A stretch of DNA of 64,000 nucleotides from Nymphaea colorata (taxonomy: Eukaryota; Streptophyta; Magnoliopsida; Nymphaeales; Nymphaeaceae): contig NC_045144.1 of the NCBI RefSeq assembly GCF_008831285.2, positions 10,829,672 to 10,893,671 on the forward strand. Reading direction: 5' to 3'. The notes beneath the pieces are model-generated. The model was not told the DNA's origin. It saw only the letters and a list, made by a program, of their open reading frames with translations, and ran no database searches. Position 1 is the stretch's first letter; every line of letters begins with the position of its first letter. The position numbers and the translations under genes were made by a program. Below are positions 10,501 to 21,000 of this stretch, in pieces.

Positions 10501-11097
10501 TAGGATGAAATATAATAGAGAATAAGAATGATGCGGCTTCAGAGGTGACCCGATAACTAACAAGTTCATTAGCACAGACCCTCTACTTGAACAACCCTGA
10601 TGTCCATACCCAGTGCGCTGCATGCTCATCCTGTTGGAATAGGTTGTCAAACTGTAGAGAGGATAAGAATGATGTCACTTGAGAGGTGCTCCGATAATTA
10701 ACTAGTTCATTAGCACAGACCCTCAACTTGAAACTTGATGTCCATACCAGTGCGTGGCAGGCTCATCCTGTTGGAATAGGTTGTCATACTATAGAGAGAT
10801 CATATTCCAATGCTGTCAAACTATTCGGCTGGACAATTATCTATTCTGGTCCTGAAATTTTGTTCATGATAATGTTAGTTTGAATATTTTGTATAGCTTG
10901 CTATGCTCTTCTCAACTGCCATCTGTTCTTGCATAACTAACCATGACAATCTGCTCGCTGTTTCACAGCTGGAGCCTGAGTTCCGCCCACCGATGTCTGA
11001 AGTAGTGCAATCTCTTGTAACACTGGTGCAGCGAGCAAATATGAGCAAGAGAACAATCGGCAGCGACTCTTTTACTTCACGTCCAGTTGATGCCTAA
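7503..11097 (+). CDS. SRF: STRUBBELIG-RECEPTOR FAMILY (SRF) LRR receptor-like pseudokinase, last four exons only
   Basis: There are four exons with clean GT-AG borders: 7503-7638, 9198-9334, 10082-10238 and 10969-11097 (stop TAA 11095-11097). Exon 1 gives [19 protein letters not shown] then [22 protein letters not shown] is replaced by HKN and DFG by DCG, which is typical of SRF pseudokinases. Exon 2 gives [18 protein letters not shown] and [17 protein letters not shown]. Exon 3 gives [20 protein letters not shown]. Exon 4 gives [17 protein letters not shown] and ends SFTSRPVDA. Phases join correctly: exon 2 ends with two bases of a Ser codon that exon 3 completes. By family knowledge the full protein has a signal peptide, LRRs, one membrane span and this kinase-like domain, and acts in cell-to-cell signalling. 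None of the LRR, transmembrane or N-lobe exons is in the window. The visible exons carry no stops, so the gene may be alive with a very large upstream intron, or be a truncated copy. Confidence 0.88.
7639..9197 (+). other. SRF intron, 1.56 kb
   Basis: The intron is AT-rich, with donor CAG|GTTCTA and acceptor TTATCAG|GCC. I see no recognisable transposon or coding segment in it. Confidence 0.8.
10517..10796 (+). repeat. tandem duplication of ~140 bases in the last SRF intron
   Basis: The unit GATAAGAATGATGTCACTTG...TCATCCTGTTGGAATAGG is present twice, at about 10517-10656 and 10657-10796. Shared blocks include GTTCATTAGCACAGACCCTC and GCTCATCCTGTTGGAATAGG. A few substitutions and short indels separate the copies. 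Confidence 0.85.
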
Positions 11098-11330
11098 ATT
11101 TGATGTATAAAAGCTTATGGATGTACAAAATAGCCCCAATTCTTCTCAAGTGCTGCTCGGTTCTGCTAAGTTGTCCTGGTGAAGGAACTGTAGAATATAG
11201 GCTGTGTATAATTGTGGTACGCTGGAACCTCCTCCAACAAATTTGTTGTATTATTTGGATAGCGTTATTTGGCTTTGTTCTTATAAATGACAGACTACAA
11301 TCGAACTGTTTTGACGTGGTATCAGAGTTA
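11098..11330 (+). other. probable SRF 3' untranslated region
   Basis: This AT-rich stretch follows the SRF stop. No convincing poly(A) signal decides the end. At 11319-11329 it contains TGGTATCAGAG, which resembles a copia primer-binding site, but no LTR or gag could be tied to it. A (GA)n run of about 11 units follows at 11337-11358. Confidence 0.4.
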
Positions 11331-11399
11331 GCACACGAGAGAGAGAGAGAGAGAGAGAGGTGTTTTTTGATGGCTACAAATGCTTGGTATTTGAACGTT

Positions 11400-12768
11400 T
11401 AGCATTTTTATGATTTTCTCATGGGCAAGTCTTTCATAAATTCTCAGAAGCTGAAGCTGTGCTAGGTGGCATTGGAGGCGTGTTTATGAGTAAAGGAAAG
11501 GACGGACGAGACATGCCTTTTGACCAAATTGTGGTGGACAAGAACAAGTTTAGAATGTTATGAATACCTTTCCAAGAGTAATACCAAGGTTGCCGTATTG
11601 CTTTTCTATTCCGTCGGATTTTGCAGAAAACAAGTGAATTCTTTTACAACCACTGAACAAGGAAAGAGGAATCTAAAGCAAAACATTAGGCCTGTTGTAG
11701 ACGGACTTTTCTTGTGTTGGCCAAGTGGTACGAAGCAGTCACTTGATCAGGTTAAGCATTACCCATAAAACATGTGGAAGCAGTTGAAGGTAGGTAGGAG
11801 AATTTGCCTTCTGGTGTAAAGATCAAAATATTGGTGCAAACTTATATTTAAGAAAGTTGAAATCTTCCCCACTAACGACCATCACCAAACAAATATGGAT
11901 AAAAAAAATATATATTTTGCACAGCAAGATCTTGACAAGAAGCGTAATATGAACGGGAGAAACCATGCACTAAGGCAGACAATAAAGTTAGTAATTCACA
12001 CACAATAGCTTCAAAGAATCTTACAAAGAAGAGAGTTATTTATGCCCTTAAATAGAAGAAAGAGAGCTGTTGGAATCTCCAATAGCTAGAAGCTTAGTAG
12101 TTGTAGGGTCTAACAACTCTGTTGGCTGAGATTTTCTTAACGGCAAATCATTAACGAATAAGATGCAAAAAAAAAAAGAAAAAAGAAAAGGGAAATGAAG
12201 ATGGCCTTCTACTAATTCTTGACAGCCCCTCAAGCTTAATTAAATTATCAAAAGTTTACTAAGATGAAATGAAAGCTAAGGAGCTTTCAAGTTTCAACAT
12301 AGATTCATTTTTTTCTGTAAATTCTCATGCTGGTTGGAGTGTTGATTTTGAGGCTTTCATTGGCATTGAATATGTGTTGTCTTCCATGTTTTCTATTTTA
12401 TGTTGAAATATATTTGTTTTGCATAAACTTTTGTAACTATCTTTGAGTCATTAGGTATTAATAATGAATTATTTATGGCGAATTATGGATCCCATTCATA
12501 TCAAACACATTTATTTTTTTGTAGTTGATGTTTCCTACAAGACGTTTAATCATTTGAAGTTGATATTACAGCCAGGTTCCCTTGTTTACTATACTTATCT
12601 ATTGAAAATTTCAAATTAAGAACCTATGTTATTGTCTTCAAAATTATTGATTAGTAAGCCCATAGTTAGCTTGTTACATGTACTTGAGTATGCATGTTTT
12701 TGTTCATTTCTCTCACTCCATCTATTTATATTAATTTATTTAATATCAATGGTTTTTGAATGTAGGTT
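11400..12768. other. intergenic stretch without recognised genes
   Basis: The DNA is AT-rich with short A-runs (for example 12169-12178). I see no conserved coding motif and no transposon ends. It separates the SRF 3' end from the hAT remnant. Confidence 0.5.
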
Positions 12769-13215
12769 GTGTTTTGTTGGCAGTCACTCATGTTTTCTTT
12801 TGATATAGGATATGGTGTGCGTGCAAATGAAATTAATGATAATAATTCTATTGAAATTGAGGTTGCCCCTCACCCGAAAACAAGGACTTCAAATGTGTGG
12901 GTGGATTTTGAGCTGGTTAAGTACAAGAAAAAAGTACGAGCTAAATGTTCACATTGTGGTGAACAATTAAATGGGGACAACTCAGGGACCAGTCACTTCA
13001 TTCGGCATAGGAAAACATGTTAAAAGAAACACACAATTGACAGCAGACAACAAACTTCGTCACTTTGACCTAATGAATCTGTTGCAACTTATCTTCCATT
13101 ATAAAAAATCGATATGGATCGTACAAAGAAGTTGATAGTTAAAGCAGTAATAGTATATGAGCGTTCATTTAGGCTGGTGGAGGAAATATCTAATCAAGGC
13201 TTTTGTCCCCTACCC
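12769..13215 (+). pseudogene. hAT transposase remnant with a BED zinc finger
   Basis: After a possible acceptor (TTGATATAG|GATATG, near 12808) the reading is TSNVWVDFELVKYKKKVRAK then CSHCGEQLNGDNSGTSH and FIRHRKTC, a BED-type C2HC finger as found at the N-terminus of plant hAT transposases. The next codon is a stop. Shifted frames then give KLIVKAVIVYERSFRLVEE, which matches the segment following the linker in hAT proteins. The rest of the transposase is missing. The finger resembles that of the complete hAT at 29975-34461, so both may come from one family. No terminal repeats were found. Confidence 0.75.
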
Positions 13216-13555
13216 AAACAGACATTTGTGATGGTAGCAACTTGTGACCAGCCGTTATAGCTTTCGCACAAGCTTCAATCGCTATAGAGGTCCAATAAGC
13301 CACCACAAAACTTGGCCGGTACTATCTGAGAAGAGGAAAGTACCATGACCCAATTGTATGGGTCCAGAAAATGCGAGTACCATGGCATAAACTAGGTGCA
13401 GGCTCCCTCTGCACGACGACTACAGTTACAATCATAATTCGTCTTTCAGCTGCACAGCCTACATTCCTCACTGGTGCCCTCTGTGGGTACTTGAGTTCAG
13501 CTGTTCCTGGCTGAGTCGACTAGAAATTTAAATTTGATGAGCTATGACACACACA
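13216..13555. other. 3' flank of the F-box gene
   Basis: I recognise no coding motif here. It probably includes the 3' untranslated region of the minus-strand F-box gene, but I could not fix a poly(A) signal. Confidence 0.4.
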
Positions 13556-14311
13556 TCACTTCCAATCCAGCATATCCAGAAGCCACAAAACCTCATCCTC
13601 AGAGTTTGCAGCATCAAAGAAATCCATTTCGATCCCAAAAACAACATTACCACCATCCCCGTCTTCCATTAACAGCAGAGACAGCCAGGCCCTGATGCCT
13701 GATATAAATGGATGCAAAGGTGAGAATTCCAAATAGTCATAAGCAAATGCCCTGCCCATCCCATCCACATAATCAAAACTTGACTTATTGATTATGCGAG
13801 CAAGCTTCTTCGTGTCTTGTCGAGAAACAAGAACAGAAGCACTAATACTCTCGCTTTGGACCATTGGGAACCATGGGTCAATCGCCATCATCATCTTGTA
13901 CCCAGGGCCTTCTAAGCGAAGCCTGAGAACGTCAGAAATGCCAGGAGGTGGATTCTTGATGCCTGCTTGCAAGATAGGGCCAGGAACAACCTCTGAAAAT
14001 ACAAGTTTCTCATCGGACCAGACATCAATATAGAATTCCAGGTTGGTAAAGGAGAGATTTGGAGGTAGGAGCGGCCGTGGAGGTTGTTTCTTACAGAATG
14101 TTAGATAGAGTTTATAGTAGCCAAAAGGTGGTGGTGAAGACTTCTTGCAGATGGATGGCCATCTTTCTGCACAAAGACCTTTCCAGAAGTACTCATCTCT
14201 GCCTATGTCTCGCCATTGGCGGCACACACACATGCATGCTGCCAAGTCTGAACCACTCAACAAAGGAAAGACAGCCTTCAAAATCACCTCATAGGGCCAA
14301 TCCTTGCTCAT
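13556..14311 (-). CDS. F-box protein (251 residues), similar to the Arabidopsis At5g39250 type
   Basis: This is an intact single-exon frame. The F-box covers about residues 4-55: WPYEVILKAVFPLLSGSDLA then CMCVCRQWRDIGRDEYFWKG, with the usual leucines, C-x-Q-W and a W near the end. In SCF ubiquitin ligases this part binds SKP1 and the C-terminal region recruits the substrate. The C-terminal ~190 residues carry no LRR, Kelch or FBA repeat that I recognise. They include FYIDVWSDEKLVFSEVVPG, FDYVDGMGRAFAYDYLEFSP and end EVLWLLDMLDWK. From memory of the family, this layout and length fit the small group around At5g39250, whose function I do not know. The ATG at 14311 sits just before the F-box, as expected. 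There are no internal stops, and this is the best candidate for a functional complete protein here. Confidence 0.88.
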   Translation of the reverse strand: MSKDWPYEVILKAVFPLLSGSDLAACMCVCRQWRDIGRDEYFWKGLCAERWPSICKKSSPPPFGYYKLYLTFCKKQPPRPLLPPNLSFTNLEFYIDVWSDEKLVFSEVVPGPILQAGIKNPPPGISDVLRLRLEGPGYKMMMAIDPWFPMVQSESISASVLVSRQDTKKLARIINKSSFDYVDGMGRAFAYDYLEFSPLHPFISGIRAWLSLLLMEDGDGGNVVFGIEMDFFDAANSEDEVLWLLDMLDWK

Positions 14312-14526
14312 TCTGTATTTGTTTCCAATAATGTTGAGTTCTGGTTGTTGCCCAGAGATGGCTGATCAACAACAAAAAGAAGCAGATAAAACTGGATTTA
14401 GTTCAAGAAAGAAATATTTCATCATTTATCACCAGCTTTAGAGAAGACCAAGTCAATCTAATCACATAGTGCCTTGTTTGTAATCATAAGTTGCAGTGTA
14501 TAATCCTAAAAACTCAATCACTTGAT

Positions 14527-15262
14527 ACTGAAACCAGTGTTGTACGTATTGTATGATACGGGGCTGTATCGTACTATATGTACCGTCACTTTTTTAAATT
14601 TACAATATGATACACCACCTGTATCGCAAACAGGTGGTGTACCGTATGTGTATCACATGTATCATGCAATACACAATTGTATTGTACGATACAAGGCGAT
14701 ACACCCAGTATCGCATGATACATGTCTATTTTGAAAAATATGAGGTTAAAACCATCTTTTTTCAAACTAATTTTTAAAACTTGCCTCCCACTTCATTTCT
14801 AAACATATCTAATAGTTGAAGGAGGGGGAGATTGTGACAATTTTCAAAAGGAATAATCACTTTCACCATGAATCGTCAATTTGAGGGCAGATTTATGCAT
14901 GCATAGATAAAGCGGGTTTATATATTCTACGAAAGATGAAAATGAGAATGAGATGATAAAGATTATGAATGAAGCTGTTTTCATTTGTTATTTGCATTAA
15001 CATTGAATGATATTATGACCACTTATTAATGTTTGTGAAGTAAATTCATACCTATAATAAGCCTGCCATTCTCTATAACATGTTTTTTCATTAAAAAATA
15101 CATAATTTTTATTTTATTGACATATCTGTTTTTTCTTTATATTTTTCTAAGTTTTTCTTTTTTTTAATTAAAATAAATTTATGATACACATACGATACAT
15201 TACGATACTAGTGGCCGAACCGATACGACTTACAATACGCTTTTTACAACATTGACTAAAAC
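14527..15262. mobile_element. hAT-like MITE with ATAC/GTATCG-rich body (element 14535-15254)
   Basis: The left end CAGTGTTGTACGTATTGTAT mirrors the right end, whose reverse complement starts CAATGTTGTAAAAAGCGTAT. The flanking 8-base sequences are ACTGAAAC (14527-14534) and ACTAAAAC (15255-15262), with one mismatch, which fits an 8-bp hAT-type target duplication. The ends are filled with palindromic repeats around GTATCGTAC, CGATACAG and GTATGATAC. The middle is AT-rich and non-coding. It lies upstream of the F-box ATG, perhaps in a leader intron. Confidence 0.65.
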
Positions 15263-16440
15263 AGGCTTTTCTTTGCAAATTCAAAGCTATCTACATTCTG
15301 ACAGCTGCAGTAGTTCATTAGGTTTTCAGATAAGTACCTTTCAACCTCAGGCGTGAAAATCCTGACTAGTCCAACTAGCCAATTGAGTTGGTTATTGACT
15401 GACCTTTGTGTCAACCCAACAACTTGTTTGTCAGACCAATCAATTAGTCAGCCTAGTCATTGACCAGCCAACCAATCATTGACCTAGAAACATATTTATG
15501 TATTTGACAATATATATTTAATTGTTTATAGTCAATTAACTTGGACTAAGTCGGACCAACTAGTCCCAATTAGTTCTTCTACCAAACGTTTTAGCAAATT
15601 GAACTTAAATTTTTGGATTTGCATTTTGTGAAAAGCACCACCACTCACTTCTAGCTTATCCATATAAGATTCTGCAACTTCACTTGTTCCGCATGAAGGA
15701 AAGTTCAATATTTGAGACCAAAAGATCTAAATACTCTTGTATGGTCTTGCATGACTTTCAATCAGGAAGGAATAAGGTATTTCAAGACTAGTTGCAGATA
15801 TTATGATGAGCAGTGTAAGGGGCTATAATCAAATGATGACACATGATATCATTCAACAAACTCAAAAGTCATATGCCAGTGGGAAGTTCATATCCAGTCC
15901 ATAGTCACAGATAATGTTTTGGAGTTTGAGACGGCGAGGTTTTTCTTGGCTATAATATGGCGAGCTTGAAAAAAGGGGAAAAAAAGGGAGAAATATGGTA
16001 AATTTTTAAAAACTTAAAAAAAACCTTAAAAATCCTAAATATTAGGGAAGAATAAAATAAATGAAAGTGGCATGCTTTTTCTGATATCAATACTAATAGC
16101 TATCAACAAACCAATTGTGTATGGCATGCTTTCTCATATCATTTGTCATTTGTAATCTGCTGTAAATGTAATTTGCATAGTAGCATAAGGGTCTTAGTTT
16201 TTCTAATTGAAAATATTGCAATGTGATAGTATTCTATAAAAGAAATGACATATACATCATTGTGACCACTCAGATTTAATTTTAAATAGCTCTTATGGCC
16301 CGAGAAAGGCTATATAGGAATACTTTAACTTATGCTCTGCGTTTTCCTGTATATAATTATAAACAACATGCAAGAAAACTTCTCCACATTAAAGAAAGGC
16401 AAAGTCGGAGAAAGGGAATGAACGTGGCCTGCATTGTTGG
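15263..16440. other. non-coding stretch upstream of the F-box gene
   Basis: It includes a low-complexity block with repeated TTGACC, AACCAA and TCAGTC-like words (15360-15570). No gene was recognised. Confidence 0.5.
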
Positions 16441-16668
16441 CTAACGCACAAAAAAATAATTGAAGGCATGGAAATTCCAACGCACAAAGTTTCTAAGCTC
16501 TAACTTCTGACACACATATGCAAATCGACTGAAAAATCGACATATGCAAATAGACTGAAAGAAAGCAGAAACTAGAAAACTACAGATCCTGTACTTTTCA
16601 GTATTGCTTACTTCAAAAAATCCAACGCAAATCTGCAAATCTACTGAAAAAACTAACGCAAATCCTAC

Positions 16669-16895
16669 CTGAGCAGGCGTAGAACGAGGTCCGACAGGCG
16701 GAGGTTTGCAGGGTGCCGGCAAATGCACCCAGCCGTCGGAGGTTTGCTGTGGCTGCCCCTCGACGGAAGCCGCCCAACAAAGAGACGCCGGTGTGGTCAG
16801 CCGGTGAGTTTGCAGGTCGGAACCTCGCCGGAAGTCGGAAATGTTATCTCCCACTCTTTTGTTCCCTGGATATCAATCCAGAACCCTATAAATCC
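16669..16895 (-). other. candidate upstream exon of the F-box transcript
   Basis: This GC-rich island contrasts with its AT-rich surroundings. On the minus strand it ends in a good donor (GCTCAG|GTAGGATT, boundary at 16669). Its frame from 16854 (MGDNISDFRRGSDLQTHRL) resembles no protein I know and would not join the F-box frame with either acceptor I considered, so it would be leader sequence or an upstream open reading frame. The right border is not defined; ATATCCAG near 16870 is a possible acceptor. Confidence 0.3.
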
Positions 16896-17178
16896 CTCAC
16901 CTTTCACTCCACCAAAATCCGAATTCTAAACAGGTTCTCGCCATCATAATCCAATTCAATATGCATATAATACAATTCATTCCCAAACTCCTAAACCGCT
17001 ACTTATACGATAACGTTCAAGCAACGATTAGAACATGAAAAATGCCAGAACGAAGAAAAGAAATTATCAGATCAGACACGAAATAATTCTCTTATCACGA
17101 AAACAGAATCAAATCAAACTCTAGCCATAATTCAAAATTGGCGTTCTCCAGTTGAAAATACCAAACAAGAGAAGATAC

Positions 17179-17345
17179 CTTCGAAACTCATAAATCAATG
17201 TCAAATAGAAGGTCAACAACGGATGGTAGTGAACGATCGATTTACAAAACCAACTCCAAACCAAAAGCCAACATCTACTCCACCACCGAGAGAGAGAGAC
17301 CTGACGATTTGATAGAAAGCCCGAGAGACAGAGAAAAATGAACCG
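17179..17345 (-). other. candidate first (leader) exon of the F-box gene
   Basis: Downstream of a minus-strand TATA box there is a CT-rich leader (GTCTCTCTCTCTCGGTGG), followed by a strong donor (CGAAG|GTATCTTC, boundary at 17179). A possible acceptor before the F-box ATG is AACCAG at about 14337. If correct, the leader intron(s) span almost 3 kb and include the MITE at 14535-15254. Confidence 0.35.
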
Positions 17346-17369
17346 AGTCCGATGGTTTTCGAAACGGAG

Positions 17370-17377
17370 CTTTATAG
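17370..17377 (-). promoter_or_regulatory. TATA box candidate
   Basis: The minus strand reads GGTCTATAAAGCTCC, with CTATAAAG about 30 bases upstream of a CT-rich leader. This is the best plant core-promoter match seen upstream of the F-box gene. Confidence 0.4.
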
Positions 17378-17794
17378 ACCAGTTGCAGTTACATAATTAC
17401 CCTCGAATTGATCAGCGAAGGGCAGGAAAGAGTTACATTTGTTACGAAAAAAAAAAAAAATACTACGAGGGTGAAAAATGTTAGCCGTTTAGAATATCCT
17501 ACGCGGCGAATCATGATTGCGGGCTGTTAAAGAGTGGATCTGGATCACGTGGTGCCTTGTAGTTTCAGATCCGCGTGTAATTTCTGGTGTCAAGTTTGGT
17601 TAATAGGCAGAAACACCCAGAACAAGTGAGGATAGATATTTCTTATTAATTTGTTAAGATGTTCGGTTTGGAAGGGTTTGGTTTTGTTTAGTTTGGTTGC
17701 AACAGGAACACCCAATTAAAAAAAAAAGAAGTTTTTTTAGAGAGAGATGAAGAACATGCCCCTTTAGGTTTTTGATCCTAAAACCTAGTTTTGG

Positions 17795-18060
17795 CAGCGG
17801 TGGGTCATTAAGGCCGGGTGCTTGTCGGGCTTGTCCAGCTCTCAGCCCAGCTTGACAATTAATAATCTGGCCAAGGTCGGGCAGTGCTTGGCCGGACTCG
17901 ATTTGATCCAATAAAAAATATTATTATTAACTTTTAAAAATTATTATATACTATACACATAATATAAATATTTTAATGTGAACGGGACCGAGCCTAGGCT
18001 GAATCATACCTGGGTCAGCCTGTGCAGGAATCGAGCAGGGGCTGCATCATTGGCAGGTCC
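17795..18060. mobile_element. possible remnant of a GC-rich hAT terminus
   Basis: Words such as AAGGCCGGGTGCTTGTCGGG, GGCCAAGGTCGGGCAG and GGACCGAGCCTAGGCTG resemble the GGCCCGG-rich subterminal repeats of the hAT elements at 29975-34461 and 43894-55096. The terminal TAGGGCTGGGC motif and a target duplication could not be located. Confidence 0.35.
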
Positions 18061-21000
18061 ATGAATGGCCACTGTGATCGCAATCTCCAGTCTCTCGCTC
18101 ACTATAACTAACGATTGCACATCCTTTTCTTGCAATCCCTAGATTCAGGTACTCTCTAGCTCTCTCTTTATTTTGTTGATTGTTATTCAATATTAGTGTA
18201 TTTACTCAATAGTGTGCTGCTGTCATGGTCTGACTCCTTCAGCCCGTGCGGCACGGCAAGAACCTAATTGCCGTCAACCTTCAAACCACCGAAAGGAGTG
18301 CAAAAAGCATTTCAAAAACAGTGTATAAAGAAAACAGTGTGAATAAAGAACTCGCAATGTATTTAACTTGGAAAACTTAGTACATCACGAGGAAGGTATG
18401 AAAGGAGAAAAGATTTCAACTTACCTATAGGATGGCTGAAGCCACATACAAAGGATTCCAATGCCGACTATCCAAAACATAGAATCTCCATACATGACAC
18501 TTAGACTGGTGGGAGCCGGGAGAGTACTCCCTTACAAGTAAACAAGCAATAAGCAAAAGACTCAACATAAGCAAAGGAAGTACATTGCAAAACAAAGCAA
18601 AAGACTGTACAAACTCTTAGGCACAGGAGAACAACCGCAATCGCAATGATGAAATTAATGCTCCCTACATTTGATGAAGTGCAATTTTGAACATTGACTT
18701 TTCTAGTTTGCTATATGAAGTGGTCCCATTGTTTTTTGGCTCTATCAATGTGGTGGTCCCATAGATTATCTTTTTTTGAAAATGAAGTATGAAAAAGAAT
18801 GATTTTTTAGATTCTACAAATATGTTGTCTCCCCATGAATAACCTTAAGAAAGCTAAGATGCTTTTAATGTCCACCTTGTGGATATAACGTGTTCTTGCT
18901 TTTCAGTTTGTAAATATGTTTGCTCACTTTCTATGTTACAGAGACATGTAACTTCACTTAGGACAAAAATTAATAAAGTTTTTTCTTTTCTAAAAAATTA
19001 AACATGATGGCATAATGTTTAATTACTTGAATTTATTTTATATTTAGTGCATAGTATTATATTTTTATTTAAGTAGTAAAATTTTAGTGGTAAGTCATGT
19101 TACTGTTGACATAAAAAAAGGGCCGTCCTTGTGATGAGAGTTACAAATAAGTCAATATGCTAAAGGGAGCATTTAATTTGTTAGTCAATCCTTTTGTGAT
19201 ATAGCCATTTCCTTTTCCATGAGATTTGTCTTTCAGTTTTTTTTTTTTCAATTTATTCAGACTGAGTATGTCATGGATTTGGTTCTAGCCATATCTCAGA
19301 TTCAGAAGCAAACACTCAACTTTCAATGCAAACTTGCAAGAGTTTAACTTAGTGACATTGGTTAGGGTTTTCTATTTTGGCCTAGAACACTAGGTTCTGT
19401 TCAAAATTTCAAATATGAGCCACATGAGAGACTTTCCAAACAAGAGCTGGATACTTTGATAGAACTGAAATATTCTAACTTCACGCTGTAAGTGTGGTAA
19501 CCTTCTTCTATGCAAACACATATATTTTCTAGAGATGATACATCTAAAGACTGACCTTGGAAAGACAATTCCCATAACAGATTATTCTCTAGCGACCCAA
19601 AACTTTATAGCTCAGGTCTTTTGAATTTTTTTTCATTCACATGAAAAATTTATAGCGACCCATTGCATATGTGAAAGTAGTGTGCCTTTTGGTTTCAAAA
19701 TAGTCTTCAATGAGGAATTTTAGGAGAGTCATTAAATAGTAAGAGGAGAAATTCAGTGTGGACTATCCATACTTGATTACAAATGTGCCAGTCTTATGTG
19801 ACATGTAATGTCTTCTTGTTGATCTTTCACAGGTATTGTTTTGCAAAGCTTCGTGAAAGGTAAGTTTGTAGTCAATCATCTAATTACTACCTCATCGTGC
19901 TTTTGCTTTTCTTGACACGTTTAGTAAATTAGTCTTCTTTTTGCTGCATTTATGATAATAATATCCTTCATGTCTTTGTGCAATTTGACATGTACCATTA
20001 GAAACCAAAGACTAATGAAACTTTCATATAACTCATGACTTTTGCTTTATGTGCATGTTCATTATTATCATGAAGTTTAGCACATGCTGTTAAGATTGTT
20101 TGTGTTTATAGATATGAAAATGCATCCATTTTATGAGGAATGGGGCACTGAGTTTGTGATCATGAGACTGCTACCATTGGGATTCTACATATTTATGATT
20201 GATTGCTATTTTGAACATCATATATCTCCTCTTCATATGCCTTTAAGGTTCTTTATTCTTATCTTATCCTTAATATATTTTTCTATAGCTTTCAATTTAT
20301 CTTGCACAATTTTTTTATCACTAGCTTCAGGTGTGTCATCAGCCTCATCCATTACAAGTTAAGAACACGATATAGAACATTATGGATGATAAAGCAAATT
20401 TAATGAGGCTTACCACTAGTTTAAAGGAACATTACAATCTGGCTTATTGTCTTATTGATATTATCCTAACAATTTTCTGCAGAGCAAGAAATATGATATG
20501 GATGACTACCTAGAAATATGATATGGATGGCTACCTTAAATTAGAGTTCTTAAATTACTCTTAGTGCTACAAATAAAAGTCTTTTACTTCAGTATTCATC
20601 TTCACATGGGTCTCTTGCTATTTGTTACAGGAAATTGGGCTTGCATTTATGATGGTGTGGGTTCTTTACTTTAACTATGTGGTTTGTAACAATATAGAAA
20701 CTGCTAAAGGCAACTAAAAGTTTTTTTTTCTTTTTTTTTTTTATTTTTATTGTGCAGAGGTGTGATTTTGGGATATTTTGTCTTGTTTCCCATCTAAATG
20801 CCTTACCAAGAATGACTTTGAGTGGTGATTTTGGAGCTTGTTTAATGTAAGAAAATACCTTTCCTTTTTGAACATGTATTTTGCTGATAGGAAATTGGAA
20901 TATTATGGTGCAAGATTGTAATATAACCGTATGTGTGTTGGCTAATTTCATATACACCTTGGTAATTTATGCATGTGTGATAACAACAAGCCAACTGTAA

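Noticed and set aside
11318-11360. Copia primer-binding site after the SRF gene
   Set aside because: TGGTATCAGAG is present, but there is no LTR end in front of it and no gag behind it.
19832-19859. Short exon YCFAKLRE between AG and GTAAGT
   Set aside because: It is only nine codons, with no recognisable partner exons around it; splice-like signals are frequent by chance.
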